Of a DNA stretch of 64,000 nt, positions 8,009-16,844 are shown one piece after another (the stretch's first letter is position 1; the number at the start of each line of letters is the position of its first letter). The notes below the pieces were generated by a model. The model was given only the letters and a program-made list of their open reading frames with translations, did not search any database and had not been told where the DNA came from. The stretch is from JAOTVV01 sp039591075 (GTDB lineage Bacteria > Gemmatimonadota > Gemmatimonadetes > Gemmatimonadales > GWC2-71-9). The stretch lies in the NCBI GenBank assembly GCA_039591075.1, contig JBDHEI010000006.1, positions 1 through 64,000 of the forward strand, given 5' to 3'. A program made the position numbers and the translations under genes.

Positions 8009-8362
8009 ATGAGCCAAGCGGAACAGGACCGTCGGGTAGACTACATAGAGTTTTTGACCACAGACATTGAGGAGACCAAGCGGTTTTACTCAGAGGTCTT
8101 CGGTTGGGAGTTCACCGACTTTGGTCCCGATTACACGAGCTTCACCGACGGTCGACTAGCCGGCGGTTTCAGTGCTGCGACGGAAGTGCTGGCAGGCGGT
8201 CCCTTAGTCGTGCTCTATTCCACGAACTTGAGGGAGATCGAAGCCCGAGTCCGTGAAAATGGAGGGAAGATTGTCCGGGAGACATTCGAGTTTCCGGGTG
8301 GACGACGCTTTCACTTCACCGATCCGAGCGGAAATGAGTTGGCCGTCTGGTCAGATCGATGA
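8009..8362 (+). CDS. VOC-family protein (glyoxalase-like)
   Basis: A 117-residue product with a single VOC domain: VDYIEFLTTDIEETKRFYSEVFGWEF at the N-terminus, a central ...FSAATEV..., and the closing FHFTDPSGNELAVWSD with the usual Glu ligand. It is close to the PF00903 subgroup whose FHFxDPSGNELA ending is common in small predicted lyases. ATG 8009 is chosen (GGAG about 10 bases upstream); an in-frame TTG 7991 is the alternative. Substrate unknown. Confidence 0.8.
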   Translation: MSQAEQDRRVDYIEFLTTDIEETKRFYSEVFGWEFTDFGPDYTSFTDGRLAGGFSAATEVLAGGPLVVLYSTNLREIEARVRENGGKIVRETFEFPGGRRFHFTDPSGNELAVWSDR

Positions 8363-8455
8363 TTCCCTAGCCTGACCACACCGGGGACGTGCGTGGCCAA
8401 CAAGCCGAGCGCTCCCAGGCTTGGCGCCCACCATTCGATGTCTCAGGAGAGGAAC

Positions 8456-8996
8456 ATGAGTGTCCATCGACCAGGCTTGCCGTTCTCTCCATCGTGTTGG
8501 CCGTCGCCCTGAGCGGATGTGCTAGAGAAGCCAAGACCGTCGAAGAACATGACGCTGCCGCTCTCGCGCCGAACCGCGGCGAACACGCGCGCGACGTCTC
8601 CGCATCCGGCGGAGAGGGTTCCGGCGAACATGTTGGTGAGAGGGCCGGCGAACACAGCGGTGAGCGTGCCGGTGAGCATGGCGAGGAACGTGAGGAATCG
8701 GGTACCACGTACGCGTTGAATCAGATCTACGACCATGTTCGCGTGGCGTCCGATTGATTCTCTCATACGACACCCAAGCCAACTCGTTTGTCGGCACGGT
8801 TGAGAATACCACGGAGAGATTGCTGGAACGGGTTCGCGTAGAGGTTCACCTTTCAAACGGAATCGAACTCGGCCCGACGACGCCCATTGACCTGAAACCA
8901 GGTGAAAAGAGAGCCGTCAAGCTAACGGCAGGCGGTAGGGACTTTAACACGTGGTCCGCTCACCCAGAGGTCGGTGGCGGCGAACATAGAGGATAG
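8456..8996 (+). pseudogene. Lipoprotein of unknown function with two frameshifts
   Basis: ATG 8456 has AGGAGAGG upstream and begins MSVHRP. A frame change within ~10 codons is needed to reach LAVLSIVLAVALSGC, a lipobox, and then a Gly/Glu/His-rich stretch with repeated GEH(V/S)GERAGE. A second frame change near 8740 links this to LILSYDTQANSFVGTVENTTERLLERVRVEVHLSNG...DLKPGEKRAV...TWSAHPEVG, which folds like a FxLYD/DUF-type beta domain. The pieces read as one protein of about 175 residues. Either decayed or sequence errors. Confidence 0.55.
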
Positions 8997-9113
8997 CGAC
9001 CCTGCTGACCATGCCCGGATGATCGAAGCGCGCGTCGACCACGCCGACGAACCTGACCCGCTGCGCTAACACATCTTCGCCGGCTAGTTGTCCTTGAGAG
9101 ACGAGTCGATTCT

Positions 9114-9338
9114 ATGAGATCCGGCCCGTTTTATTGCGTCACCCTCGCGTCGATGCTGTCCATCGCTCCGGCGGCCGTGGCGCAGGACTCTGCCCCGACC
9201 CCAGACCGCAGCTTCATCTACCGGGAGGTCGGGGCGAATCAAGAGAGCGACTTCGATCCAGACCCTGACACCCGCACCGACGGGATTGAGCAGCATCGGC
9301 GTTTCCTCGTGCGATTGGGCTTCATTGCCGAACGATGA
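9114..9338 (+). CDS. Short exported peptide, unknown function
   Basis: The 74-residue product has a plausible signal peptide (residues 1-23, AAVAQD) and a hydrophilic, acidic mature part (RSFIYREVGANQESDFDPDPD...). No known domain is apparent. Its stop lies directly before the start of the next gene, so translation may be coupled. It could also be the exported N-terminus of a longer protein that has been shortened. Confidence 0.4.
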   Translation: MRSGPFYCVTLASMLSIAPAAVAQDSAPTPDRSFIYREVGANQESDFDPDPDTRTDGIEQHRRFLVRLGFIAER

Positions 9339-9339
9339 C

Positions 9340-9792
9340 GTGATCCGGCTTGGCGTGGAAAGCATAGATCTGATCGGTGCACTCGTTGCAGTTCTGATCT
9401 ATGTTGGCTGCATTCTGATCTTCCTGGCACGATTGGCCGGCAAGCCTGCCATTGAGCACTGGATAGGCCTCTGTCTCACCTTGGCCGTGATCCCCCTAAC
9501 GTACCTTCTCCTGGTGGGTGGAGAGTATGCGAAGCCACCGCTGTATTCTGTCCAGTTGGTGTTGATGATCGTATTCCTGCTAGTTGCCTTCGTGCTTGAC
9601 TACGTAATGAGATATGAGTTTCGCCGAGTCCGCTGGGTATTGATTCCATACGTAGTGCTCTTCTTCGCTGCCACCGGTGGGATGATTGGTGTGGCCGGCG
9701 CAGCGGGGCCAGGCTGGACCTACGCTGCCATTGCACTCTTCCTTGCCACGGGCATGTTGGCGTTCGTTCAGCGTGCGAAAACAGGCTTGTAG
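9340..9792 (+). CDS. Small multi-pass membrane protein, unknown function
   Basis: From GTG 9340 the product has 150 residues with five hydrophobic helices (about residues 10-30, 41-58, 67-85, 97-112 and 116-140). The frame is open farther upstream but overlaps the preceding gene, and GTG 9353 is another possible start. No motif identifies it. The spacing of one base from the previous stop suggests translational coupling. Confidence 0.5.
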   Translation: MIRLGVESIDLIGALVAVLIYVGCILIFLARLAGKPAIEHWIGLCLTLAVIPLTYLLLVGGEYAKPPLYSVQLVLMIVFLLVAFVLDYVMRYEFRRVRWVLIPYVVLFFAATGGMIGVAGAAGPGWTYAAIALFLATGMLAFVQRAKTGL

Positions 9793-9900
9793 CTGCGTCT
9801 TGGAGCCGGCTGCTGAGCGCAACGGCAACGACGAGATCATCGTGGCAGGGTAGCTGCTGCACTGGGCACTTACGGACAGTTGGTATTACGTTGTGCGGCG

Positions 9901-10335
9901 ATGCCTCTCAACCATCCACTCCCGTTTCGGCTCAAGGTCCCTGGCGAGGACACGTTGGACTCGCGGGGGGCGAGATCCGTCTCCTATCGGCTGGACGGGC
10001 TACTGCACTTTGCAGCTGACCTCCTCACGTTCGAGTGGGCGGCGACGCGACGGACGCAGCGAGTCTCGCTCACGGGGGTGAAGGACGAGGTTGACGACTC
10101 GCCTGTCGGCACCATTGGGGTTCCGCGGCCGTCGATCATCCGCGCGCAGGTCCGTGGTGGGTGGTGGGCGCCACGGCTGCAGCTGTGGGCTCGACGGATA
10201 GACGCGTTCGACGGCATCCCTGGCGCCCGCCCGGGAACGCTCACTCTCCGCATCCACCGTCGGGACCGGGCGCACGCACACGCCGTAGCCGAGGCGGTCG
10301 CCCGGGCAGCGGCGGCTGAACCGACCCAAGACTGA
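9901..10335 (+). CDS. Hypothetical protein, 144 aa
   Basis: The product starts MPLNHPLPFRLKVPGEDTLDSRGARSVSYRLDG and is rich in Arg and Ala. Predicted strands in the first two thirds (LLHFAADLLTFEWAATRRTQRVSL...) may form a PH-like barrel, and an Ala-rich helix ends it (HAHAVAEAVARAAAAE). No family recognised. ATG 9901 lacks a strong Shine-Dalgarno; the frame also opens at GTG/TTG positions upstream. Confidence 0.5.
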   Translation: MPLNHPLPFRLKVPGEDTLDSRGARSVSYRLDGLLHFAADLLTFEWAATRRTQRVSLTGVKDEVDDSPVGTIGVPRPSIIRAQVRGGWWAPRLQLWARRIDAFDGIPGARPGTLTLRIHRRDRAHAHAVAEAVARAAAAEPTQD

Positions 10336-10411
10336 GGCTCTCTAGGCGAGGCCCGACCGCACGGTGCCTCGCATCAGAGAAGGCCTCGTTGCCACGACCT
10401 CTCAGAGCGCC

Positions 10412-10445
10412 ACCTAGCACGGGCATGAAGCTGCCGACGGAGCGT
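10412..10445 (+). repeat. Possible left half of an attC-like site
   Basis: CCACCTAGCACGGGCATG (from 10410) closely parallels CCACCTAACACGCAGATG at 6244, and CGACGGAGCG parallels CGGCGGAGCG. The core has one change (TAGC for TAAC) and no right half is visible before the next gene. Confidence 0.35.
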
Positions 10446-10515
10446 CCGTGATTGAACACTTGGCGCTTGATGCGATGAGACAGGCTGCAACGACGCACAC
10501 TCAAGGAGAACGGAA

Positions 10516-11100
10516 ATGCTCAGACACGGAGTCACTCTGGTGGGCCTGTTACTCATGGCAGCAGGAGTGCCATCGATTGCTTCAGGGCAAGCGCGGCCGG
10601 ATCCAACAGCGCTGGCTGCCGCCCAGCGCGAGGCCATGAGTCAGCTGGCCGTCATGGACGGGGCGTGGAAGGGCTCTGCATGGACCATGCTGCCCTCTGG
10701 CGAGAAGCACACCATCACGCAAACGGAGAGAGTTGGCCCCTTTCTGGACGGATCGGTGAAGGTCATCGAGGGTCGGGGTTACGAGGACGACGGTAGCGTC
10801 GCCTTCAACGCGTTGGCCGTCATTTCCTATGATCCGGCAACGCGCGCGTACAACATGCGCTCGTATGCACAGGGCCAGGTCGGAGATTTCGTCATCACGC
10901 CTACTGCCGACGGCTTCCAGTGGGAGATACCCGCTGGGCCCATGACGATTCGGTACACGGCGGTCATCGGAGATGGCACGTGGAGAGAGGTTGGTGACCG
11001 GATTTCGCCCGATAGGGAGCCTCTCCGCTTCTTTGAGATGACGCTCACCCGTGTGGGGAATACGGACTGGCCCGCCGGAGGGGCGGTAAGCCCAAGGTGA
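10516..11100 (+). CDS. Secreted DUF1579-like protein
   Basis: The 194-residue product has a signal peptide (cleavage near IASGQA, residue 25). The mature part resembles DUF1579, a lipocalin-like beta-barrel family: LAVMDGAWKGSAW at the start, VIEGRGYEDDG, ALAVISYDPATRAYNM and a closing FFEMTLTRVG. Function unknown. AAGGAGAA lies 7 bases before the ATG, the best ribosome-binding site in this stretch. It is the last plus-strand gene of the accessory segment. Confidence 0.75.
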   Translation: MLRHGVTLVGLLLMAAGVPSIASGQARPDPTALAAAQREAMSQLAVMDGAWKGSAWTMLPSGEKHTITQTERVGPFLDGSVKVIEGRGYEDDGSVAFNALAVISYDPATRAYNMRSYAQGQVGDFVITPTADGFQWEIPAGPMTIRYTAVIGDGTWREVGDRISPDREPLRFFEMTLTRVGNTDWPAGGAVSPR

Positions 11101-11597
11101 AGGCGTTTGCGCTGGGCGTGGGCCATCATAGCCGTGGTGAAACCGTCCGGCCTCGGCGCGCCGTAGGGGCGACCGACCTTTGATCAGGTAGCGGCTCATG
11201 TGGGGAATCTCACGATCCCGTTCGGCATCGATGGCGTGCGCCAGCGCGCTGTGCATCACCATTGCCGGCGCGTGTAACTGGCCCGACGGCCCCATTGTCG
11301 AAACGACTGGGCCGCCGGTAACCCAGGGACCTCTCACCCTTGACTCTCCACGTGGTGGATGGGCGGAATCGGCGTGAGCGGAACCTGTGGGTTCTCATTC
11401 TCGCTCACGCCTACATCGACACGCTGCTGCTGGGAGAGGTGTGTCTCGGCCCGGCAGCGACTCCCCCAGGCTAGGAGTCAGACTCCAACCCCCGCCTAGA
11501 GCGGCCGTGCGCGTGCGGCTAGAAGGGCCCCCGGGCTGCCGGCAACTCGAGGGGAGATGACGATACGACCGACGAAAAAGGTTCCGCCACCCACAGG
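11101..11597. other. About 500 bp without a supported gene
   Basis: I see no gene with a recognisable product and no complete recombination-like site. Short open frames exist on both strands (for example a 45-codon plus-strand frame from TTG 11340), but none has a ribosome-binding site or family resemblance. This is the boundary between the plus-strand accessory segment and the minus-strand genes that follow. Confidence 0.4.
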
Positions 11598-11975
11598 CTA
11601 CCGCACAGCCACCTTCACCCAGCTCGCCGCGTCCTTTTGCTGATAGTCCAAATACTTGATCTCGACCGTCAGACCCACCTCCAGATCACCGTATGTCCCT
11701 GGGGTGCTGGTCTGCCGCAGAGTCGATCGGTCCAGCCAGATCCGCGTTTGCTCCACGATCCGAATGGTCCGGCTACCCGCCTCGCTTTGGACCGTGATGG
11801 TTCGATTCGCGGCATCGACGGCCGTGATTTCACCCAGGTAGGCGTACTTCCCGGAGATTCCGGGAGAATACCCGATGGGGATGTACCGCTCGGTCTGTTC
11901 CTGTGCGAATGCGCTGGAACTACTGGCTGCTAAGAACAGCAGGGGCACGATGAGACCGATGATTGGCTTACGCAT
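11598..11975 (-). CDS. Small exported protein, unknown function
   Basis: The 125-residue product has a signal peptide (cleavage near SAFAQE, residue 25) and a beta-rich mature part: GKYAYLGEITAVDAANRTITVQ then RTIRIVEQTRIWLD and VGLTVEIKYLD. This alternation resembles DUF5666/OB-like repeats that bind ligands or ions. GGGAG lies about 8 bases before the ATG. It follows the diheme cytochrome by 38 bases and is probably its operon partner. Confidence 0.65.
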   Translation of the reverse strand: MRKPIIGLIVPLLFLAASSSSAFAQEQTERYIPIGYSPGISGKYAYLGEITAVDAANRTITVQSEAGSRTIRIVEQTRIWLDRSTLRQTSTPGTYGDLEVGLTVEIKYLDYQQKDAASWVKVAVR

Positions 11976-12013
11976 GGCAATGACTCCCTTGGTCTTCGTG
12001 TGCGGCCGTGCTC

Positions 12014-13369
12014 CTATCTCGGTTCTACCAACTGGGCGCGTGCACGTTCCTGTGCCCGCATGGCGCCTTCGATTAGGCTGCCGGAGTATGCGCCCAACGC
12101 CTGCTCGATGAGGGCTCGCGATGCCTCGAGTTGCCCGACCGCTTCGGGATGGAGGCCACCAGCCCGCAACACAAAGACGGCGTCCCCCGTCTCCTCGTGC
12201 GCCCTACCAAGGAGGACCCGTGCCCGTGCGGGAGATGCCTGCCTGCTGCGCTCCAACAGAGCGATCGTCTCCCGAATGTTCTCAAGCGCATTGATGACGC
12301 GGAGAAAGGCCGCGACGGCAACCACCTGCGTTCCGTCGAGATTGATCCCGCTGCCCGTCGCGCCTGTGATGAGCTGTCCCGCAGGAGAGTTGTTGAAGGC
12401 ATCACCGTTGTAGAAAGCAACCGATCCTTCGATGGTCTCCACCGCGTTGTTGTGGAAAAACGGTCCCGTGTCGGCGGCTTCCACGAGCGGTGGCGTATTG
12501 AAGTTACCGTTGCCGGGAGAGCCCTGGCCGTCATCCGGAGGTACGAGCTCGCCAGTGAGATCGGCTGGCTGGTCTGGCAGATCCTCTACGCCGGTATTGA
12601 AGTTGAGGTTTCCGGCCCCCTCGCCGAAGATCGCCGGATTGCCGTTGGCCCCCGCGTTGAAGTGACACGCGTTGCATTTTCCCGAAGCGTTGTCGAGGAA
12701 GATCTCCTGGCCCCGAGCCGCAACCACACCCTTGAGCGGAAGTGGCAGCTCCAGCTCCTCCTGACGCCCGAGCGAGAGCATGAATGCCTCGATGGCGTCC
12801 AGCTCATCGTCCGTTGGAAGGCGGAAGTCGACACCCGGTATGCGGTTCAAGGTGCGTGTGTAATGCTGAATCACCGCGCCGGTCGTGAAGGCTCGTAACG
12901 AGCCATCCCCCGGCGAACCGTCCCCGGACCAGCCGGTCTGCGGTCCCTGCGCACTGTTCACTGACGTCCGAAGGGCCAACGTATGCGGGATCCCGCGCAT
13001 GTTGAAATTATTGGCCAGATCGTCGAACCCATCCTGATTCTCGACAATGAGCCCGAACGCGCGCATGAGCCGCGGGTTCTCGAAGTTCTCGGCGAGATCA
13101 GGATTGGTTTCGGCCACGAAGAGCGGGTCATCCGGCGGTAGCGTCGCGATGAACGCCGGCGAGAGCCCGAAGTTGTCCTCCGCGCGATGACACGTTCCGC
13201 ACGTCCGCCCATTCCCATTGAACGTTTCCTCGAAGAAGAGGCGTTCGCCCTCTACAACGGGATTCGGGGCGGGAGGCGGCGCCGGCGGCACACACGTGGT
13301 GAGCGCGATGACACCAAGAGTGAGAAGCGTCGTGACGGCGAGATGCCTTTCAAGATGGCCCTGGTGCAC
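12014..13369 (-). CDS. Diheme cytochrome c lipoprotein (MauG/cytochrome c peroxidase-like)
   Basis: Two c-type haem motifs are present, CGTCH in GRTCGTCHRAEDNFGLSP and CNACH in GKCNACHFNAG, as in the diheme cytochrome c peroxidase/MauG superfamily. GTG 13369 is preferred as start: it has GAGGG upstream and is soon followed by a lipoprotein signal (TLGVIALTTC). The frame is open to 13540 but that extension looks non-coding. The product would be 451 residues, longer than a peroxidase (~330), with an extra helical C-terminal part. Electron transfer or peroxide reduction at the outer membrane or periplasm is likely. Confidence 0.75.
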   Translation of the reverse strand: MHQGHLERHLAVTTLLTLGVIALTTCVPPAPPPAPNPVVEGERLFFEETFNGNGRTCGTCHRAEDNFGLSPAFIATLPPDDPLFVAETNPDLAENFENPRLMRAFGLIVENQDGFDDLANNFNMRGIPHTLALRTSVNSAQGPQTGWSGDGSPGDGSLRAFTTGAVIQHYTRTLNRIPGVDFRLPTDDELDAIEAFMLSLGRQEELELPLPLKGVVAARGQEIFLDNASGKCNACHFNAGANGNPAIFGEGAGNLNFNTGVEDLPDQPADLTGELVPPDDGQGSPGNGNFNTPPLVEAADTGPFFHNNAVETIEGSVAFYNGDAFNNSPAGQLITGATGSGINLDGTQVVAVAAFLRVINALENIRETIALLERSRQASPARARVLLGRAHEETGDAVFVLRAGGLHPEAVGQLEASRALIEQALGAYSGSLIEGAMRAQERARAQLVEPR

Positions 13370-13585
13370 GAGAATACCCTCAAGGAAAGGGGCGGGCGGC
13401 GAACGAAGCTGTGATGCTGCGAACGGCGGGGCACCACACTGTGCTTCTTGCAGCAGGCACCCGGAGGCCGGGCGCGATTGCCTGCATAATACCGTAGCCT
13501 TGGAGAAGATCAAGCGCATGGCGGCATTCCGGCGCGTCAAGCGCTGAGAGCCGGCGTCGCCGCGCCGGCCCTCACGACATAAACG

Positions 13586-14038
13586 CTATGACTGTGGCAT
13601 GCTGCTATTCCAGATATCGCGATACAGCATCCACGTGCCGCCGATGTTCTTCCACACCGCGATGTACCGTCCGTGGTCCCGGTGCGAGCCATCCCCAGCC
13701 GTGTCGACGAAGGTGCCCACTTCCACAGCCATGCCGTCTCCTTGCATGATCTCAACCGGCTTGATCTTCATCTGCGATCCGCCAGCCGCTTCCAGCGCGC
13801 CGCCAAGGGCTCGCAGGATCGCCGCCCGACCCTCTGCCGGTTCCATTCCGGGCGCCATGAGAACAGCGTCGGTCGCGTAGAGCGCGGCAATGGCGGCGGC
13901 ATCGCCCGAGTTCCAGCCAGCCGCCCATGCCTCCGCGCCACGATGGATCGCCGCTTCGGCACCTGCGTCCTTCTGACCGAGAGCGGCCGAGGGGAGCGCG
14001 AGAAGAGCCCCGCACAACAGCGGTACGAGTGAACGCAT
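13586..14038 (-). CDS. Exported SnoaL-like (SgcJ/EcaC-type) protein
   Basis: The 150-residue product has a signal peptide (residues 1-21, ALGQ) and a cone-shaped NTF2/SnoaL fold pattern: AIHRGAEAWAAGWNSGDAAAIAALYATDAVLMAPG, then GRAAILRALGGAL and GRYIAVWKNIGGTWMLYRDIWNS. This is the SgcJ/EcaC-type DUF4440 family, often with no proven enzymatic role. ATG 14038 is supported by GGAGG about 8 bases upstream; the frame continues to 14143 without coding character. Confidence 0.75.
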   Translation of the reverse strand: MRSLVPLLCGALLALPSAALGQKDAGAEAAIHRGAEAWAAGWNSGDAAAIAALYATDAVLMAPGMEPAEGRAAILRALGGALEAAGGSQMKIKPVEIMQGDGMAVEVGTFVDTAGDGSHRDHGRYIAVWKNIGGTWMLYRDIWNSSMPQS

Positions 14039-14214
14039 AGTGGATGCCTCCAATGTGAGATGAGCGCGCAGGTTCCACCCGAGAGCCGCATCGCCCAACG
14101 AGCTGCGCAACCCAAGGAAGATGCGGTGGCGAGAGTCTGTCAACCGCGCGGGGCGAATCGTCTTGTGTTATAGCAGGAGAAGTCTGGCCGAGGTGGGGGA
14201 GCTTTCAGGTCAGT

Positions 14215-14778
14215 TCATTCCCCAACGGCCCGCTTCACCGCTTCGGCCACCTCGTCCACGGTGCCCGTGCCGGGGACGATCGTCAGCACTCCCAGCTCGC
14301 GGTAGTAGCCAACCAGCGGCGCCGTGGACCGCCGGTACACGTCAAGCCGCTGTCGGATCGTATCGGGGGTCTCGTCGCGGCGCGCCTCGGCGGACGCCCT
14401 GGTGAGCAGCCGTCGGACGAGTTCCTCCTCGGGCACATCGAACAGCAGGACCGCCCGCGCCCCTTCCCCCCGCGCCGCGAGCAATCGGTTCACGGCCTCG
14501 GCCTGCCGGATGGTGCGAGGAAAGCCGTCCAAAACGATCCCTCGCGCGGCATCCGGGGATGCCAGCCGCTCCCCAACGAGGTGCAAGATGATCTCGTCCG
14601 GCACCAACTCTCCTCGATCCATGTACTGCTTGGCTTCCCGTCCCAATTCGGTGCTCGTCCGGACAGCGTCGCCGAGGAGCTCGCCAGTGGTGATCGTGGG
14701 CACGCCGAGCCGACGCGCGAGAATTGCACCTTGAGTGCCTTTGCCGGAACCGGAGGGACCAAGGAGGATGATGTTCAT
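14215..14778 (-). CDS. adk: Adenylate kinase
   Basis: The product (187 aa) interconverts 2 ADP with ATP and AMP. The P-loop GPSGSGKGT lies at residues 7-15, followed by the AMP-binding TITTGELL, MDRGELVPD, LDGFPRT and the short-LID sequence RDETPDTIRQRLDVY. It belongs to the short form without the zinc/LID insertion. ATG 14778 places the P-loop at the usual distance; an upstream in-frame start at 14802 adds eight unconserved residues. It stands alone here rather than in the usual secY-adk ribosomal cluster. Confidence 0.95.
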   Translation of the reverse strand: MNIILLGPSGSGKGTQGAILARRLGVPTITTGELLGDAVRTSTELGREAKQYMDRGELVPDEIILHLVGERLASPDAARGIVLDGFPRTIRQAEAVNRLLAARGEGARAVLLFDVPEEELVRRLLTRASAEARRDETPDTIRQRLDVYRRSTAPLVGYYRELGVLTIVPGTGTVDEVAEAVKRAVGE

Positions 14779-14964
14779 GAGGTGCTCGGTAGTTGGTAAC
14801 AACGGAGCGATAAGCGGTCACTGTCTACGGTCAAGGTACCACCGGCGCCCGCCTCATGCCGAAGCGACTTGGACAACACCGCCACGTGAGAGGCGGCGCT
14901 GTGCGAGCAGGTCGCTGGACGGCAGTTTGCCCCGGACAGCGGGTCCAGCGATCTTGCAGCCGTC

Positions 14965-15676
14965 ATGACCGAGCGACGATACAGTGAGGAGGAGGTCGCC
15001 GCCATCTTCGAGCGGGCCGCCGAGGCGCAGCAAACCGCCCGGCGTCAGCTCCCGCCGGGCGAAGGCATGACGCTCGCCGACCTGCAGGAGATTGGCCGCG
15101 AAGTGGGTATCGCACCCGAGTTGGTGACCCAGGCGGCGAGATCGATGGATCAGGGCGGCCGCGCAGCCTCACGGACGTTCCTTGGTCTGCCGATCGGCGT
15201 CGGACGGACGGTCGAGCTCGACCGGCAGCTCTCGGAAGAAGAGTGGGAGCGCCTGGTCGTTGACCTGCGCGAAAACGTTCGACGCGCGGGGTACGGTGAG
15301 ATACGACGGCCCGTTCCGCCAGTGGACCAACGGCAACCTGCAGGCCCTGCTCGAGCCCACGGCGACCGGACACCGGATCCGTCTCCGAACCGTCAAGGGC
15401 GACGCCCGTGTCCTGATGACCGTGGGGCTCGGGAGCCTCGGTGTCGCGGCGGCGGTGCTGGTCGCTTTGGCCGTGGCCGGTGGACTCGGCGACCCGGGAT
15501 CGTTGACCGGGGCGGGATTCCTGTCTGCCATCGGGCTGGGCATGTTCGGGATCGGCGCGCTCCGCCTGCCCGGCTGGGCGCGGCTGCGCCGGCGTCAGAT
15601 GGAGGGAGTGGCTGCGCGGTTGGCGCTGGCGGCGGAATCGCAGCCCGGGGACGATCCACCCACCGAGGAAAGCTGA
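14965..15676 (+). pseudogene. Two-segment membrane protein with a single frameshift
   Basis: From ATG 14965 the frame reads MTERRYSEEEVAAIFERAAEAQQTA...LADLQEIGREVGIAPELV, a conserved-looking cytosolic N-terminus. Near 15272-15275 (AAAA) the coding sense passes to the next frame, which continues ARGTVRYDGPFRQWTNGNLQALLEPT, two membrane segments and ends at TGA 15676. One A fewer in the AAAA run would restore a 237-residue protein. No function known. The homopolymer position makes a sequencing error as likely as a real mutation. Confidence 0.65.
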
Positions 15677-15782
15677 GCCTCCAGCGCATCCTACTGGGAT
15701 CTGTTCGCCCTCTCCCACCGGATGCGAGCTGAAGAAACGGCCCGGAACACCACTGACAACCCTTTCGACTGGAGCAACAGGA

Positions 15783-16259
15783 ATGGGCGTAGCGGACGGC
15801 GGCACCCTGCATCACACGTGCTTTGTGGTACACGACGTCGAGACGGCCGCGAAGGCGCTCGCGGCCTCCCTGTCCATCAAGCCGTGGAACGTGTGGACAA
15901 TCGAGCCCGTGGAGACCACGGTGCGTGGCAAGGCGGTGCCCTTTTCATTCCGCGTCGCTATCGCGCAGGTCGGAGGTTCGAGCTACGAGTTGATCTCCCC
16001 CCACTCGGGCAAGAGCGTGTACGTCGAGCACTTGAAATCGCACGGCGAGGGCTTTCATCACACCTGTATTGCCTACGGGGCTCTCGAGGCCATGCAGGCG
16101 GCGCGAGACGAGCTATCGACACAGGGACGGGAGCTGATCCAGAGCGGGAGCATGGGAGAGCTTGGCGAGTTTTGCTACTTCGACATCCGCGAAACCGGTG
16201 CCGTTCTCGAGTTGCTCTATCTGAAAGAGCTTCCTCCTCCGGAAAAGACGATTGCGTAG
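15783..16259 (+). CDS. VOC-family protein, methylmalonyl-CoA epimerase-like
   Basis: The 158-residue product has the four VOC metal-ligand positions in order: His in LHHTCFVVHDVE, Glu in YELISPHSG, His in GFHHTCIAYG and Glu in VLELLYL. The HHxC/HHTC arrangement and length resemble the methylmalonyl-CoA epimerase/lactoylglutathione lyase branch (Glyoxalase_4). Substrate is not determined by context. It stands in a run of small plus-strand genes. Confidence 0.75.
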   Translation: MGVADGGTLHHTCFVVHDVETAAKALAASLSIKPWNVWTIEPVETTVRGKAVPFSFRVAIAQVGGSSYELISPHSGKSVYVEHLKSHGEGFHHTCIAYGALEAMQAARDELSTQGRELIQSGSMGELGEFCYFDIRETGAVLELLYLKELPPPEKTIA

Positions 16260-16331
16260 CGTCTGGGGCCGCGGCGGTGATCACCGCGGTAGCGAGGCGC
16301 GCAGGTCTGTGATACGTTCGCCGGAACCACC

Positions 16332-16826
16332 ATGAGCCGCTTCACTGACGCACTGGTTGTCACACCCCTGGCCGACGGCAAGACCTGGGTCGTCCTCCGC
16401 GACTTCGGGTACGACGTGGGTGCAGAAGGCAGCGGTGACCGCATCAACGTGGCCATCGGCTTCAAGACCGATTTCGCCTCGATCCCGCGGCTGTTCTGGA
16501 TCGTGCTCCCCAAGTGGGGACGCTACGGCAATGCGGCCGTCGTCCACGACTGGCTCTACTGGACCCAGGAACGGTCCCGTCGAGTAGCGGACGATATTTT
16601 CCTCGAGGGGATGTGCGTGCTCCGTGTGGGTGGCGTGACGCGACGGGTCATCTATACGGCCGTGCGCTGGTTCGGTTGGCTGGCCTGGATACGAAACACG
16701 GCGGACCGCGCCGCCGGCTTCGAGCGGGTCGTGACCGACCTGCAACTCAAGGCAATGGTGGCGTCTCGGCGACCGGGAACCGTCCGGCGCGTCGTGGGCT
16801 ATGCGGCCCGTCGACTCATGCAGTAA
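16332..16826 (+). CDS. DUF1353 protein
   Basis: The 164-residue product carries the DUF1353 signature: GFKTDFASIPRLFW followed by AAVVHDWLYWTQ and a later ...RADDIFLEGM-type helix (here RVADDIFLEGM). The family occurs in bacteria and phages and has no proven function; the conserved Asp and His suggest a metal or hydrolytic site. It is followed after 18 bases by a ClbS-like gene. Confidence 0.8.
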   Translation: MSRFTDALVVTPLADGKTWVVLRDFGYDVGAEGSGDRINVAIGFKTDFASIPRLFWIVLPKWGRYGNAAVVHDWLYWTQERSRRVADDIFLEGMCVLRVGGVTRRVIYTAVRWFGWLAWIRNTADRAAGFERVVTDLQLKAMVASRRPGTVRRVVGYAARRLMQ

Positions 16827-16844
16827 CCTGACCGACTCGAGACG

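Noticed and set aside
9061..9100. GCGCTAAC followed by GGCTAGTTG as a possible recombination core
   Set aside because: Too short, with no inner arms and no matching partner; left out of the repeat list.
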